A program made the position numbers and the translations under genes. DNA of 64,000 nucleotides, from positions 58,470,255-58,534,254 of the forward strand of contig NC_134576.1 in assembly GCF_050947875.1 (NCBI RefSeq), written 5' to 3'. Under the pieces are notes generated by a model. It saw only the letters and a list, made by a program, of their open reading frames with translations, ran no database searches and was not told where the DNA came from. Below, piece by piece: positions 10,441 to 20,925 of this stretch; positions within the stretch are counted from its first letter, which is position 1; every line of letters starts with the position of its first letter. The stretch comes from Dermacentor variabilis (Eukaryota > Arthropoda > Arachnida > Ixodida > Ixodidae).

Positions 10441-12565
10441 TAGCCATATATGCAGAAAATTAGGGTAAACGGCAAGAGTTGCAGAGCACTTCGGGACTCT
10501 TTAGCAACTATGGACGTTGTCCACCCGTCTTTCGACTCTTCGATTGATTTTACGGGAGAATGCGCTTCCATACGGCAAGTGGCAGAGGAGGAGAGTGTTT
10601 ACCGATCGCAGCGGTTATTATTGAAGGAGACTTTGGGAAACTTAACAAAGAGGCCGCTGTGTCTGCCGCCCTCCCGGAGTACTTTCCCTACCTCTTCTCA
10701 AATAGCTCAGAGTAGCTGCTGAAGGATCAGGGCAAATCATTCTTTGCCGACGTGGAATACATGGCCCCACGCGATCCAAAGCGCGCCAGCTCTCAAAGGA
10801 ACTTGACTTTGCATCGGTGAGCGAATAGCGGTGTGGCACACGGACCGATAAAGGTAACTTGAGTGACGAGCAGGCACGGGAGAGGCAGAGCTTGGAGGCT
10901 GGCCTGGGCGAGCATGTCCTGGAAGTGACTGAGAGTGACACGTGACGTGCTAGCCGCGATATGGACACGACGCTGCAGTTAGGCGACGTGGGCTCCACAC
11001 TCGCTCCGGTTTCCGCCAGCTGGCAGGAGCTGGCTGCAGTTGAAAGGGAAACCATGATTCTCGAGCAACAGGAATACTGTTCAATAGCCGATGAGGAAGG
11101 GGCCGAAATCCTGCGGACGGCTGATATGAAGGTATGTGGTTTAGAGCTAATGCTGGAACAGCTGACGTTGAACGACGACAAAGTGCCGCTCAAAAGGAGG
11201 ATTAAAAGGGAATCGTTTCAGAGTTTAGGGAGGTTTTTTCGAACCGTCCCGGAAAGACCACGGTCCTACAGCACGACATCGAGTTAGCATCTGAGCAACC
11301 GATCCACAGTAAACCGTACCGTTGTTCAGCCGTGCAGAAAAAAATCATAGCTGAGTGGATTCAGCGCATGCGTGACTTGGGGGTTATAGTACCAAGTGAG
11401 AGCGACTACACATCGCCCTTGATACTAGTCCAGGCTCCAGGAAAAGATCCGAGGCCATGCGTCGATTATCGGCGTCTGAACGCGATAACGCGAGATCAGA
11501 CATATCCGATACCGAACCTGGAACAAAAGGGTAGAGACGGTCTCGAAATCAAATTATATATCTAGCCTGGATCTCGTGCGAAGCTATGGCAGTAACCCTT
11601 ACGGAACGGGCTAGCTCCTACGCTACCTTCGTTTCGCCGCTTGGAACGTTCCGCCCACTCATGTTGAGCTTCGGTCTCAAAAAACGCGCCGTATTGTTTC
11701 TCTAGCCTGATGGACAGAGCGCTTCATGGTTTAGGCGAGTTCGCATTGCCGTACCTCGATGATGATGCCATATTTTCGGACACTTGGAAATCACATCTGG
11801 AGCACTTGCGAGTCGTGTTGAACAGGTTGAAAGAGACAGGCCTTAGTGTGAAACATGCTAAATGTCACCTAGGTTACGGCGAAGTGACTTATTTGGCCCA
11901 TGTGGTGGTGCGCGGTCGGCGTAGACCTTCCGACATCAAGGTAGCCGCTATTATGAACTATCCCAGGCCAACCCCGAAGACGGATATAAGGGCCTTTTTT
12001 AGGTTTAGATGGATATTACCACCACTATGTGAGAGACTACTCAGACCTTGCCAGCCCGCTAACCGACGCGATTCGGAAGTCGGAGCCCGTTAAGGTGACG
12101 TTGGACTCGAAGCAAGAAAACGCGTTCCAAATGCTGAAGCGAGCATTGAGCCATAAGCCGGTTCTGACAGCACCAGACTTTTCGAAATGATTCATCATTC
12201 AGTGTGACGCGAGTGATCGCGGTGTGGCAGCGGTGCTATGCCAAGAATAAGCTAGTGGTCATGAACGACCAATTTTGTATTTAAGTCGCAAACTATGTTG
12301 TAGAGAAGAGGCATACAGTACCTCTGAGAAAGAGTGCGCCTGCGTTGTGTCGGCCGTTCAGAAGCTGGCTTGTTATGTCTCCGGTTCTAAGTTTCTTGCG
12401 GTAACGGACCATTTCCCACTAACTTGGTTAAGTAGCATGTCGTCTGCAAGCGGCCGTTTGCTGAGATGGGGCGTGACCCTCCAGCAGCACAGCCTCGTTG
12501 TCCGTTATAAGAAGCGAAGGTTGAACGCGAACGCAGATGCTCTAAGTCGTGCATTCTATGTCTCG
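10441..12565 (+). pseudogene. Gypsy-A pol: protease remnant, reverse transcriptase, RNase H
   Basis: A protease-region remnant (KIRVNGKSCRALRDS, about 10453-10500) is followed by spacer, then RT from about 11230: HSKPYRCS, DYTSPLILVQAPGKDPRPCV, VDYRRLNAI, the catalytic box YLDDDAIFS (about 11750-11780) and KCHLGYGEVTYL. RNase H has the first aspartate in QCDASDRGVAAV and EKECACVVSAVQKL, ending NADALSR (about 12530-12550). Stops and frameshifts occur throughout. No integrase follows. Gypsy-type by the YLDD box and the order PR-RT-RH. Confidence 0.8.
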
Positions 12566-13114
12566 CTTCTTTTAGTGACCTAGTCGTTACCTTCTCTTGC
12601 TTCGCTACAACCTGTCATGTTCGCAGGGAAATCGCGGAAAAAATTAAATGACCTCGTTTGCTTCCTCAGCAGCATGTTTTCGGTCCACGTGATTTCAAGG
12701 GAACCATTCTATATTTAATTATAATTGCTGATTATTAATTGTTCCTGATATTTTGGTGTGTTGTTAATTTGAAGAATGGTTGTTTGAGCCGTTTGTACCA
12801 GATCGTACACCTGCCTCTTGTTGCAGCGGGAGCAAAAAGGGGGATAGCAATTTAGTTAGGTTCATTTGGCTTATGGGCTTGTCTGGTGTTTGATGGGAGA
12901 CAGAGGGCACTTGCTCGTGTTGGCTGTTGCCTTTTGCCGGTCGGTTTTTCAAGCTGCAGTACGACCATCCTTGACAACTGGCGAGAAGCAACGGCATCGG
13001 AACGACCCGTGGGTGGCAGGTCGAGGTGCCTTGGCGACAACGCTGTGAGCAGAGCTCCTGTCCCGGCGGCGTATATAGAATTGCTCCTAGATACAGCGGG
13101 GCGTGTCACTTTTG
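12566..13114. other. Gypsy-A 3' region without integrase
   Basis: Where integrase should be there is no recognisable HHCC finger or DDE core. A purine tract AGCAAAAAGGGGGA (about 12834-12847) looks like a polypurine tract, and a TATATAG box lies near 13072, so an LTR of a different gypsy family may start at about 12848. This competes with the interpretation of 14246-15402 as the partner LTR. Confidence 0.4.
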
Positions 13115-14045
13115 ACGGAGCTCGACGTTTCTGCGCAGGCGCGAGTAAGAGCGGGCGCGAGAGGGAAAACCTGGGGGCTTTTGCTCCTTGAATATATGAC
13201 TCAGCCTAGGCACTACGGAGGAGGTTTCTTAGAGCGCGTTGTATTCGTTTGTCCCCTAGACATGCTGGCATTGCGGAGTTCGGTCGAGTTGGTTTATACG
13301 CTCCGCCGCTGGCTCCCCGCGCGCTGAGGCAGTGAGCCCGGACGCCGCTTGGTGATCGCTGTGTCTGAAGGGACAATGTTCTGACTGCTGTTTTTTAAGT
13401 CGCGGGTCGCTTTTTTCGTCGCGACGATAGATCGCATTTTTTTACGAGCACTGCTCCAGGAGGGCACATGTAACCGGCAAACGGAGGCCTCTGGAAAGCA
13501 CCTGAGGTTATATTAAAGCAGGCAGCGCAGGATCTCGGGGGCACCCAAGCGGTAGCGGGGGGATCAAAGCTGGAAGCCGGGCTGCCCGTGGGTTGAGGCC
13601 GCAGAGGCCGAAGCGGGCCTGGGGGTGTTCGCATAAAACATTGGCTGTCTGCGATAGCGAACAGCCAATCTTAAACTCCCCTGGCACGCGCAGGCCTCTG
13701 CGAGCCCCAACTCACGGACCAGTCCGGCTTCTAGCTTTGATATCCCCGTTTCCGCTTTGGTGTCCTGGAGGCGCCGCCAATAATGCGAAACAATGACACG
13801 TTGTTTTCATCAGTAAAATACGATCGATTAAATATGATTGCGTCGAGCCGCCAATTTGCGATGCTAAGTTCACCACAACCACGCCCCGCGACTTCTGCCG
13901 CACGTCTAGGGACAAGCGCATACACCACGCGCCAAGAAACTCCTCCGTAGTACCTAGGCAGAGTCACATTTTCAAGGAGCAAAACTCCCCACATTTCTTC
14001 TCTCGCACCCACTTTCACTTGCGCATGTGCGCAAACGTCCGTCGT
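13115..14045. repeat. Large diverged inverted repeat, LTR-like
   Basis: Sequence at about 13115-13290 (GGGGGCTTTTGCTCCTTGAA, CTAGGCACTACGGAGGAG) recurs in reverse complement at about 13880-14045 (TTTTGCTCCTTGAAAATG, CTAGGTACTACGGAGGAG). The similarity continues inward to a centre near 13650 (AAGCTGGAAGCCGGGCTG against AAGCTAGAAGCCGGACTG). The arms are roughly three-quarters alike by eye and differ in length. It could be two LTRs in opposite orientation or a foldback transposon. It occupies the interval where Gypsy-A should carry integrase. Confidence 0.55.
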
Positions 14046-14245
14046 CTCCGCAAGTTCCATGCTCCGCTGTACCTACGAGCAGTTGGAAATACGCGTTCCG
14101 GCGAGTGGGACCTGGGCACGTGAAGTTACGTGGCGTCCGGACGCTGGACGTGAACTTGGACGACCCTGACGAACGTGCGCGCCTGGCATCCGAGCGACGT
14201 GGAGGCAGCTCGCCTTCCCGGCGACTTATCTGATCGCGGGGATGC

Positions 14246-15402
14246 TGTTGTGCCCGTACAACCAGCCCAGATTCCGAATCTACAAAATGCGGAATTTATC
14301 CTGCGAACGCCCTTTGGACAAACCCGGGGATGCGCGGAAAGGCACAGCGCCCTAACGCTCCCTTGACAAGCGAAGATGCTGCGCCGCCATACAGCGGCGT
14401 CCTGTGGAAGAGCATCGGCGAGTGACATGTTCAAACGTGCAACAAAGTGCTAGACAGCCCGGCGCCGTATTAACGCGATAGCGTTAAGGAGCTCGTGTCG
14501 CAGAAAAGCCGGTGTCGTCGGCGTCGGTGTCGGCGTCGGCGTCCGCGGCGTTGGCCGTGAGCGATAAATCACGGCAGCCACTTCATAAATAAAAAGCAAC
14601 TTCCAAGATGGGCTGGGTGGGAATCGAACCAGGGTCTCCGGAGTGTGAGACGGAGACGTTACCACTGAGCCACGAGTTCGGTGCTTCAAAGCTGTACAAA
14701 AGCGCCTCTAGTGAACGCGGTGTTACCTTAGAGACGAGCTGTTGCTAAGGCTCAGGCGTGCGTCGCTTGCTGAGGCGCACATTTCGTTGTCGCGCCGAAC
14801 GCTGCGTTGCTCGACGCTCACTGCGTCCGATGCGGGGCGCGTAGTCGCTGCGCCGTAGCCCAATACCCCTTGGCGGGTCGACGGGAACGCTGTCGCGTTC
14901 CACTCTTGAAGGCGAAGCTTAAGCGTCCTCCAATTTTTTTTTCCTTTCCCCTGGAGGTCACCGCGCGCGGCAAATTTGAAGCGGGTATACAGCGCGGCTG
15001 CTGGTTGGACCTCTAGGACGACCGTCGAATGTTGGCTTTGTATTGGGCTGTTTGAGTGACAATCGTTTCTCCGGGCTTTATAAGCCCCGACGCCACCGCA
15101 TGGAAAACCGGATCCACCGAACCACCGTGAGCCGAGTGCCGCTCCCAAGTGGAGTGAGATGTGTTACGCGTTGGATTCTCGCCGGACGTCGCCGTGCGGG
15201 AACAGTCGCGTTTGCTGTTAGCTCTCGGCCCCAGTGCCAATCAGATGTTGTCCTGTATAATAGCCTGTATGTAGTGTATAAACTCCCTTTTGTTATTCTC
15301 AGCGACGACTGACTCGGAGTCTTTGCTACCGACTAGAGAGCTGGCAACGCTCTGTCACGAAAGGGGTGACGAGCGCTCCGGGACCACCTCAAAGTTGCAA
15401 CA
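14246..15402 (+). repeat. Gypsy-A 3' LTR (interrupted)
   Basis: Starts TGTTGTGCCCGTACAACC and ends GTTGCAACA, the same termini as the 4340-5027 repeat. It aligns with that copy except for an extra block of about 460 bp (14471-14932). Without the block it is about 695 bp, close to the 688 bp of the 5' copy. A TTATAAGCCCC promoter-like element occurs in both. Confidence 0.65.
14471..14932 (-). mobile_element. SINE with tRNA-like segment and GTCGGC repeats, inserted in the 3' LTR
   Basis: Read on the minus strand, a tRNA-like unit (14684-14619) has an A box GTGGCTCAGTGGTAACG and a B box GGTTCGATTCCC, with CAC in the anticodon position. After it come a TTTTTATTTATGAAGTGG segment, a GCC/GAC-rich repeat near 14520-14550 and a TTAACGCTATCGCGTTAA palindrome at the end. 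The 5' part (14932-14700) is an extra GC-rich leader. The block is absent from the 5' LTR, which shows it is an insertion after the element landed. I do not know the family name. Confidence 0.65.
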
Positions 15403-16213
15403 ACCGTTAATCCTAAAAAGGGCGCTTTCGTCCCTCAAAGGATGAACTGCATGAATGTGCGTGCCATGTGCGAATTTCGGAGAGTAAGTGTTTAGTCCCT
15501 GGTCGGAAAGAGAGCAACCGGAGGACGAACGACAACAGTTACTCCCCATGCACTTCGCTGTATACGTCCGTGTCATGGAGCAATGCGGCGAAAACGGTAT
15601 TTTCTATGAATCGTGAATAGTTCGAAGTTCGTGCACTGTCTATTGAACTACATGCAAAGCAGCACCTTGCCTCATCGTGAGAAAATTGCGTGAAACTTAA
15701 AAGCTGCAATGTGAAGAGCCATACCCTTCGTGCGCACGCCATTAGTGAACGATATACACTAAACGCGCAAGTCATTGGTAGACAGCTAGACTTTCTTAGT
15801 CAATAGTACCTAAGTTCTTTCCGTTTCAAGGAGTTTGAGAACTGAAGCGATGTGTAGCTCAAATGGGACAAGCTAAGCGACTGAGAAATTCGCCTTCTCC
15901 GTCTTCTTGGGAGCCCCGTTTGAGCTCGACGTATACATCGCGTAATGCCTCAGTTTAAATCACTCTAAGAATACTCTGGCTGATTTCTTTTCGCAGTCGG
16001 TTTCGGTTGCAAGACCATTCAACGTTAGACTACCACTGCATAGCATGCACAAAATGCCAAGTCGCTTTTTCTTTGCCGCACTTGCGTTCCGATGCTTAAC
16101 TTCGTCTAAATATCCATTCCTGACAACAGACCTCCGTGGTGAAGGAGTCTACTTCCGGCCACCGAGCATGACGGACGTGTGATGACGGGCTTCATCGGAG
16201 CGACTACAGCGGC
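15403..16213. other. Intron and possible LINE 5' region
   Basis: No gene recognised. The last 80 bases or so before 16214 may be the 5' untranslated part of the LINE whose ORF1 follows. Confidence 0.4.
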
Positions 16214-16408
16214 CATGCCTGGTCGCGGAAACACGCCTATTGCATCGGACAATGAATAGCAGGTCGTACTGCCTACTTTGCCTACAGGTCATTTTGTCTT
16301 AAATACCGTTTTCCTGCACGGGGACATCAGTGCCCGCCCATACCGGGTGGAAGATTTTCGTGATGCGCTCGCTCCACTTTCGCTCCTGCCGGATGTTATC
16401 GCCTTACC
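16214..16408 (+). pseudogene. LINE ORF1, N-terminal part
   Basis: From the ATG at 16214 the frame reads MPGRGNTPIASDNE, a TAG stop at 16256, then LPTGHFVLNTVFLHGDISAR and YRVEDFRDALAPL to LLPDVIAL, where the 4.1-kb TA-flanked element interrupts it. The frame continues exactly at 20555 (DAYGMSHVWAVTF). This looks like the RNA-binding ORF1 protein common in tick non-LTR elements. The rest of this LINE is missing after about 20925. Confidence 0.65.
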
Positions 16409-16745
16409 CAGGTAGCACAAAAGAGATACGTAACGTTTTCGTAGCGTTTATCCAAGACGATAAAAACGGGTTAAAGAAGACACGAATGAGAGAACTTCGG
16501 CGGGAAAACGTCGGATACCTCTGCTAATGTCCGGCTTAATTACTTTCTTGAGACGATCTAGAGCAGGTCTGCAAGACGTATTCGAAAAGCTGGTCTATAA
16601 ATAGGATTGGGAAAGACACAAGTAATCCCTTTGCCAAAACTATTCGTAACCAATTTCTAAACGTTTTTAGGACGTTATCAAAAAGCTGGTCTAGAAGCTG
16701 TCTTGAAAGGTTTACGATCATCTGAAGCTAATTTTCGCGGGTGAC

Positions 16746-16908
16746 GGGCGCGATCAGACATCGTTGTTCAAAACACGCGTTTAGTTTCGCCTCACGCGAC
16801 TGGCCTATGCCGCGCAGACGTCGTCAGCCGCACCCGTTGGCACGGCCTAGGCCAATCGCGTGAGGTGAAACTGATCGGGCGTTTCGAACAACGATCTCCA
16901 ATCGCGCC
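16746..16908. mobile_element. Foldback MITE, 163 bp
   Basis: Inverted arms 16746-16812 and 16842-16908 share GGGCGCGAT at the tips, ATCGTTGTTC, and CCTCACGCGA(C/T)TGGCCTA near the centre. About 65-bp arms with scattered mismatches, no coding capacity. Confidence 0.7.
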
Positions 16909-18592
16909 CCAGATGAGTAGAAGCGTCGGTGTCGACTGTAAGAGTCATGGCGCAGTGCCAAGCACTGTTCCCCGCATGGCCGGCGCATCCTCTACCAAGT
17001 CGCACGAAAATGAGCCTGTTAGGAATAATAAATCCTTAATACCGCCTTTTGTAAGCTACGATGCTTACAACCACAATGGGAATGACATCCTGCAAAGAAC
17101 AAATGGCCACGTCTTGGCAGGTGGCTAGACCAAGCCCTTCATGCCAAGAGTGCATGAAATGAGAACATTGTGACAAAGCAAGAACACTTTATTAAAATGT
17201 AATGCTTATGCAAGGTTCGAACAAACTGTGTGAGAAATGCAAATAGAAATAAAAGCACATCAACAATGACAAAAGTCGCAGAAAGGATTCGTAATGAACT
17301 CGAAAGTGAACATTCACTAGCACATAAACAAAATTCCAAGTACACATACAAAAATGAACAGAAAAACCTGGAGTGTACTAAAGTGTCTAATTTATCATAG
17401 TAAAGTACGCGTGCTATTAGATGGACTAGAGTTATGCAGAAGTGACATCGGAGCGAATGGAAGAAGTAGACTGAAAAATGCAAGAGCATGAATTGGATGG
17501 TAACTGCCTCCAAGCAATGTTACCAATCATCTAGAAGCTTGAAAAGATCACAAAAAGAAATACCACCGCATACCATCATAAAGCAGTCCTGTGACAGAAA
17601 TAAAAAAAAATGGGAACAATGCAAAATTGGAAATATTGCCTTTAGGATATATCAAAGAAGGTAATGGCGAGAAAAAATAACCATACAACAAAAAAGCAAT
17701 AAAGTGAAATTAGTACAGAATACTTAAACGGGGGATTCAGTGTAACAAGTGAACACTACTGTAGTACAGCGAACGATGAGACAGTAATGCTGCATCTTGC
17801 CACTCCAGAACGTAGAAATGAATATGCCAGCCTCATATTAGAAACTTACATAAACATGGAAATAAACTGGAATGCACTGGAAGCTGCGTTTGTGTAACAA
17901 AGGAAGCAATGGTCATAATAAATAGTAAGTGTTTTATATAAAAAGCCCTTTACAAGAGGCAAAGTTGTACCTCTCTGGCAAAAATAAAGTTGCAATGAAT
18001 AATTTGCAAACCAGCAAATACATTAATTAGCACACTGACATGTCACACTTTGCGCACATCTCCAGAAGTTACCAAGTAAAAAAAAAGCACTCAGAATGAG
18101 AAAAACGTTTAACACATGTAGCCCAGAGCAAATTCTCTGCCAGTTCACTCACACTTTCACATCCAAAAACATTTGCCACAAAGTCCAGGCACAGTTCCAC
18201 TGATGTTTACCAATTCACCCCCACTTTCACGTCCAAAAATATTTGGCAGACAGTCCAGGCAGAGCTTCATAGATAAACAGCTTCAGAGCACCCTACTGAT
18301 TATTGTGCAGTCCCGCTGCTGGAAATAGAACTGCCGCACATGCTGGTAGTGGTTTCAATCTAGACACACTTGCTGCCCTGGACAGGTATGTTCAGATATC
18401 TGCACTGGTGCTCTATTTTGTCGAAGTAGACACATTGATGCACTACGCTGGTAATTGAAATGTTTTGAATGCACAAGTATTGGCTCCACCAGAAAGACTT
18501 GCCCACATACCACCACTGGCATATATATGCACTTGCTCTTCACTCAGTAGCATTGAACTTAAAGTGTTCCCTGTGTGGGAGCCATGTGTAAA
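16909..18592. other. A/T-rich interior of the 4.1-kb element
   Basis: No coding domain recognised. On the minus strand an AATAAA occurs near 17190, so it could contain a captured 3' untranslated region. A diverged two-copy repeat is present at about 18140-18270 (ACTTTCAC(A/G)TCCAAAAA(C/T)ATTT motif). Confidence 0.4.
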
Positions 18593-18758
18593 ACCGGTGT
18601 CACACGACCACTCTCGATCGCGATCAAGCCCGATCCGGATCGAAATTATCGATGCGACTGGCTCACTCTCGTAGCTTGCGCAGAGGAGCCATCACGACCG
18701 AGAAATTCGATTTGTAACGGACTGGATAGCGGCTAAAAGAGCCCCGTGTGAAACCGGT
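18593..18758. mobile_element. Candidate MITE, 166 bp
   Basis: 14-bp inverted ends ACCGGTGTCACACG (left) and complement of ACCGGTTTCACACG (right), one mismatch, with a self-complementary GATCG-rich core (18616-18655). No target duplication defined. Confidence 0.5.
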
Positions 18759-19760
18759 ACCGAATAATGCACAGACGTACGCTAGGAAAATGTGTTGCAC
18801 AAGGACAAAGAACTGCGACATGCCCTGTTGTGTGAAGCGCGCCAACAGAACACATGTATATATATATTAAAAAAAAACTGCGAGAGCGCTTCGCGAACTC
18901 CATGCGCACACATGGCACCCGCACGAACTCGGCAGGCCGCCGTAAAGCGCGAAGGGCGCACAGCGTACATTCCGACACATGTCCCAAACTGCAAACAATC
19001 GTACTACCTAAAGCATACAAGTTATTTTATACCAAGGGCATACTCGACTCACGTATGCAGTATGCACAAGCGAGTTATGCAGCGTACATGCTATATCCAT
19101 TCGCCAAATAGTAAAATTGATAACAAGCACAAAGCTACAAGGGACTCAATACATTACTACCATTTGAGGCGTCAAATAAAATCGAATTTGGCCGTTTCAT
19201 ATATTGGACACAATATATGGACACATGGGGTACATGGTAATACCATGAAATACCCATCACGTGGCTAAAGGGGGCGAAAACACAATCGAGAACCTGAAGC
19301 GCAAACGATAAAAGCACGGTATGGTGCACGCAAAATTCTGTCAGTGCGCTGTAGCGCGAGGGAAGAAAATAGGGTGAGCACTTGACCTCACCTTTTGGGA
19401 TACCGCACTAGTAGTGAATCATTAAAAAAAAGCCTGTTTGAACCAGTTCCCTTGTCTGCAACCCTCTTGCTAAACGGGAGACTAAAATACCACGATGATG
19501 GCTCTATTGCGGAGATCGGCAAGGTGCGCACAGACAGAAATTTTGCCGCCTTTCTTCGCATTCTGCAAAATGCTTTCTTGTTAGGATCACGCATAGCGGC
19601 CGACCCCGACGCTAGGGACACACAGGCACGATTTCGTCCCTCTAACTTTCGTCCTTATACTGCCCTTAACGCCTTAACTACAGCGTCAGTGAAAAGGCGC
19701 CTCACATAACATGACAATGAACTTGAAGAGGTGATTAGTGCCCTCCACTCCGCGCCCTCC
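18759..19760. other. Interior of the 4.1-kb element, unrecognised
   Basis: A 104-codon plus-strand open frame at 19395-19709 (MGYRTSSESLKKSLFEPV...) has no domain I recognise and may be chance. A short TA run is at about 18854-18868. Confidence 0.35.
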
Positions 19761-20252
19761 AATTGAAAACACTACTGATTTCCAAATTAAACTACACAAA
19801 CAGATCGCACAACCCAAACTAATCACAGAACGTCGTTTTCTTGACAGCAAAGCACTGCAACACTTACATGACAAAGGGCAGCGGCAGCACATTCAAAACA
19901 GTCGCAAACAGACCATAGTGCCATGCGAGTGCGATAACGTAACTATGCCCGGCTTCACGAATAACGTGGCCGCCTTGATCACATCACAATTGAAAACACT
20001 ACTGATTTCCAAATTAAAACCACACAAACATATCGCACAACCCAAACTGATCACAGAATATCGTTTTCTTGACAGCAAAACACTGCAACACTTACATAGC
20101 AAAGGGCAGCGGCAGCACGTTCAGAACAGCCGCAAACACACCACAGCGCAATGCGGGTGCGGTGACGTGACGACGCCATGAAGACGCGACTATGCCCCGG
20201 CTCGCCCGGCTGCCCGGCATCACGAATCACGTGGCCACCTTGGTCACATGAT
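19761..20252. repeat. Tandem duplication, period about 227 bp
   Basis: Two adjacent copies begin AATTGAAAACACTACTGATT at 19761 and 19988. They stay closely similar through CTTGACAGCAAA, AAAGGGCAGCGGCAGCAC and ACGTGGCC; the second copy has about 35 extra bases near 20170-20210 (GGCTCGCCCGGCTGCCCGG). Confidence 0.85.
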
Positions 20253-20372
20253 TTGACGACGGTATCGCCACCTTGCGCAAGGTTGGATCGCGTTGTTGGG
20301 TTGTTGAATATTGTAGAAGCCGCTAAAGAGGCTGACGCGCCGTGGCGTGGCGGTGGCGTTTTGAGTCGTTTG

Positions 20373-20470
20373 CAAAACGTATTCACCCCTCGTTTTTAAG
20401 CTGTCTGGCTTCCAACGTTATCAAAACGTATTCACCCCTCGTTTTTAAGCTATCTTGTTTGGAACGTCTT
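20373..20470. repeat. Subterminal tandem repeat, period 49 bp
   Basis: CAAAACGTATTCACCCCTCG followed by TTTTTAAGCT occurs at 20373 and 20422, with a diverged third unit after 20460. It sits just inside the right end of the 4.1-kb element. Confidence 0.85.
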
Positions 20471-20556
20471 TGATGCGTCGATTTTGGTCAAAAATCCGTT
20501 TCAGACGTTGAATCCCTTAATACGACGTTTTCAAGACTTTGTGTGCTACCTGGGTA

Positions 20557-20925
20557 GACGCGTACGGCATGAGTCATGTGTGGGCGGTTACATTCAAGGA
20601 TGCCGACGCCGCGAAAAAGATTCTCAACACCCCCGAGTTGAAAGTGAAAAATCCGAGGTGTCTCGTGATCGACCCTGCAAACCGGGATGTTCGAAAAAAG
20701 CTGCACTGGCTCCTTCACACCGTACCAGACGAGGACGGGCGTCTTGCTTTCTCGCCATTTCGGAAGGTGACGGACGTCTCAAGCGAGCTGTGGCGCGCTT
20801 AGGGCGTGTCTCATAAGGGGTCAACTACGAGGATGGTGACCTTGAAGTTGAACGCTGGCGTGAAGCTCGACGACCTGCCGCACCAGGTGAACGTAGCTTG
20901 AGAGCTGGCGCTTGTTATGGTGCTT
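20557..20925 (+). pseudogene. LINE ORF1, second part
   Basis: Continues ORF1 from 16408: DAYGMSHVWAVTFKDADAAK, then CLVIDPANRDVRKKLHWLLH, then a stop at 20800 and, in frame after it, VTLKLNAGVKLDDLPHQVNV. These are RNA-binding ORF1 segments of tick LINEs. The copy ends at about 20925 where a minus-strand gypsy fragment begins, so the CCHC fingers and ORF2 are absent. Confidence 0.65.

Larger units (their letters stand above)
4340..15402 (+). mobile_element. Gypsy-A: degraded Ty3/gypsy LTR retrotransposon with nested insertions
   Basis: Layout on the plus strand: 5' LTR 4340-5027; leader 5028-5325; gag start 5326-5439; hAT-type insertion 5440-9418; rest of gag 9427-10440; protease, RT and RNase H 10441-12565; a stretch with no integrase 12566-14245; 3' LTR 14246-15402. 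Both LTRs start TGTTGT and end CAACA, and they are clearly homologous over the shared part. The bases outside them are GCCG and ACCG, a possible decayed 4-bp target duplication. An alternative is that pol belongs to another copy whose 3' end is the purine-rich tract at 12834-12848. The whole element sits in the CLCA intron between the exons at 22.6 and 3.3 kb, antisense to the gene. Confidence 0.65.
16407..20554. mobile_element. TA-flanked element with 13-bp inverted ends, 4,148 bp
   Basis: Ends CCCAGGTAGCACA (16407-16419) and its exact complement TGTGCTACCTGGG (20542-20554), each flanked outside by TA (16405-16406; 20555-20556). Deleting the element plus one TA rejoins the LINE ORF1 frame as VIAL-DAYGMSHVW, which independently fixes the boundaries. 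Subterminal repeats with related motifs occur at both ends (AAAAGCTGGTCTA twice on the left, a 49-bp tandem on the right, and CGTTATCAAAA on both sides). Inside are a 163-bp foldback, a 166-bp MITE, an A/T-rich tract and a 227-bp tandem duplication. I recognise no transposase. The TA duplication fits Tc1/mariner-type integration, but the family is unknown to me. Confidence 0.75.

Noticed and set aside
19395..19709. 104-codon open frame inside the 4.1-kb element as a transposase or accessory gene
   Set aside because: No recognisable domain, no intact partner, and length compatible with chance.
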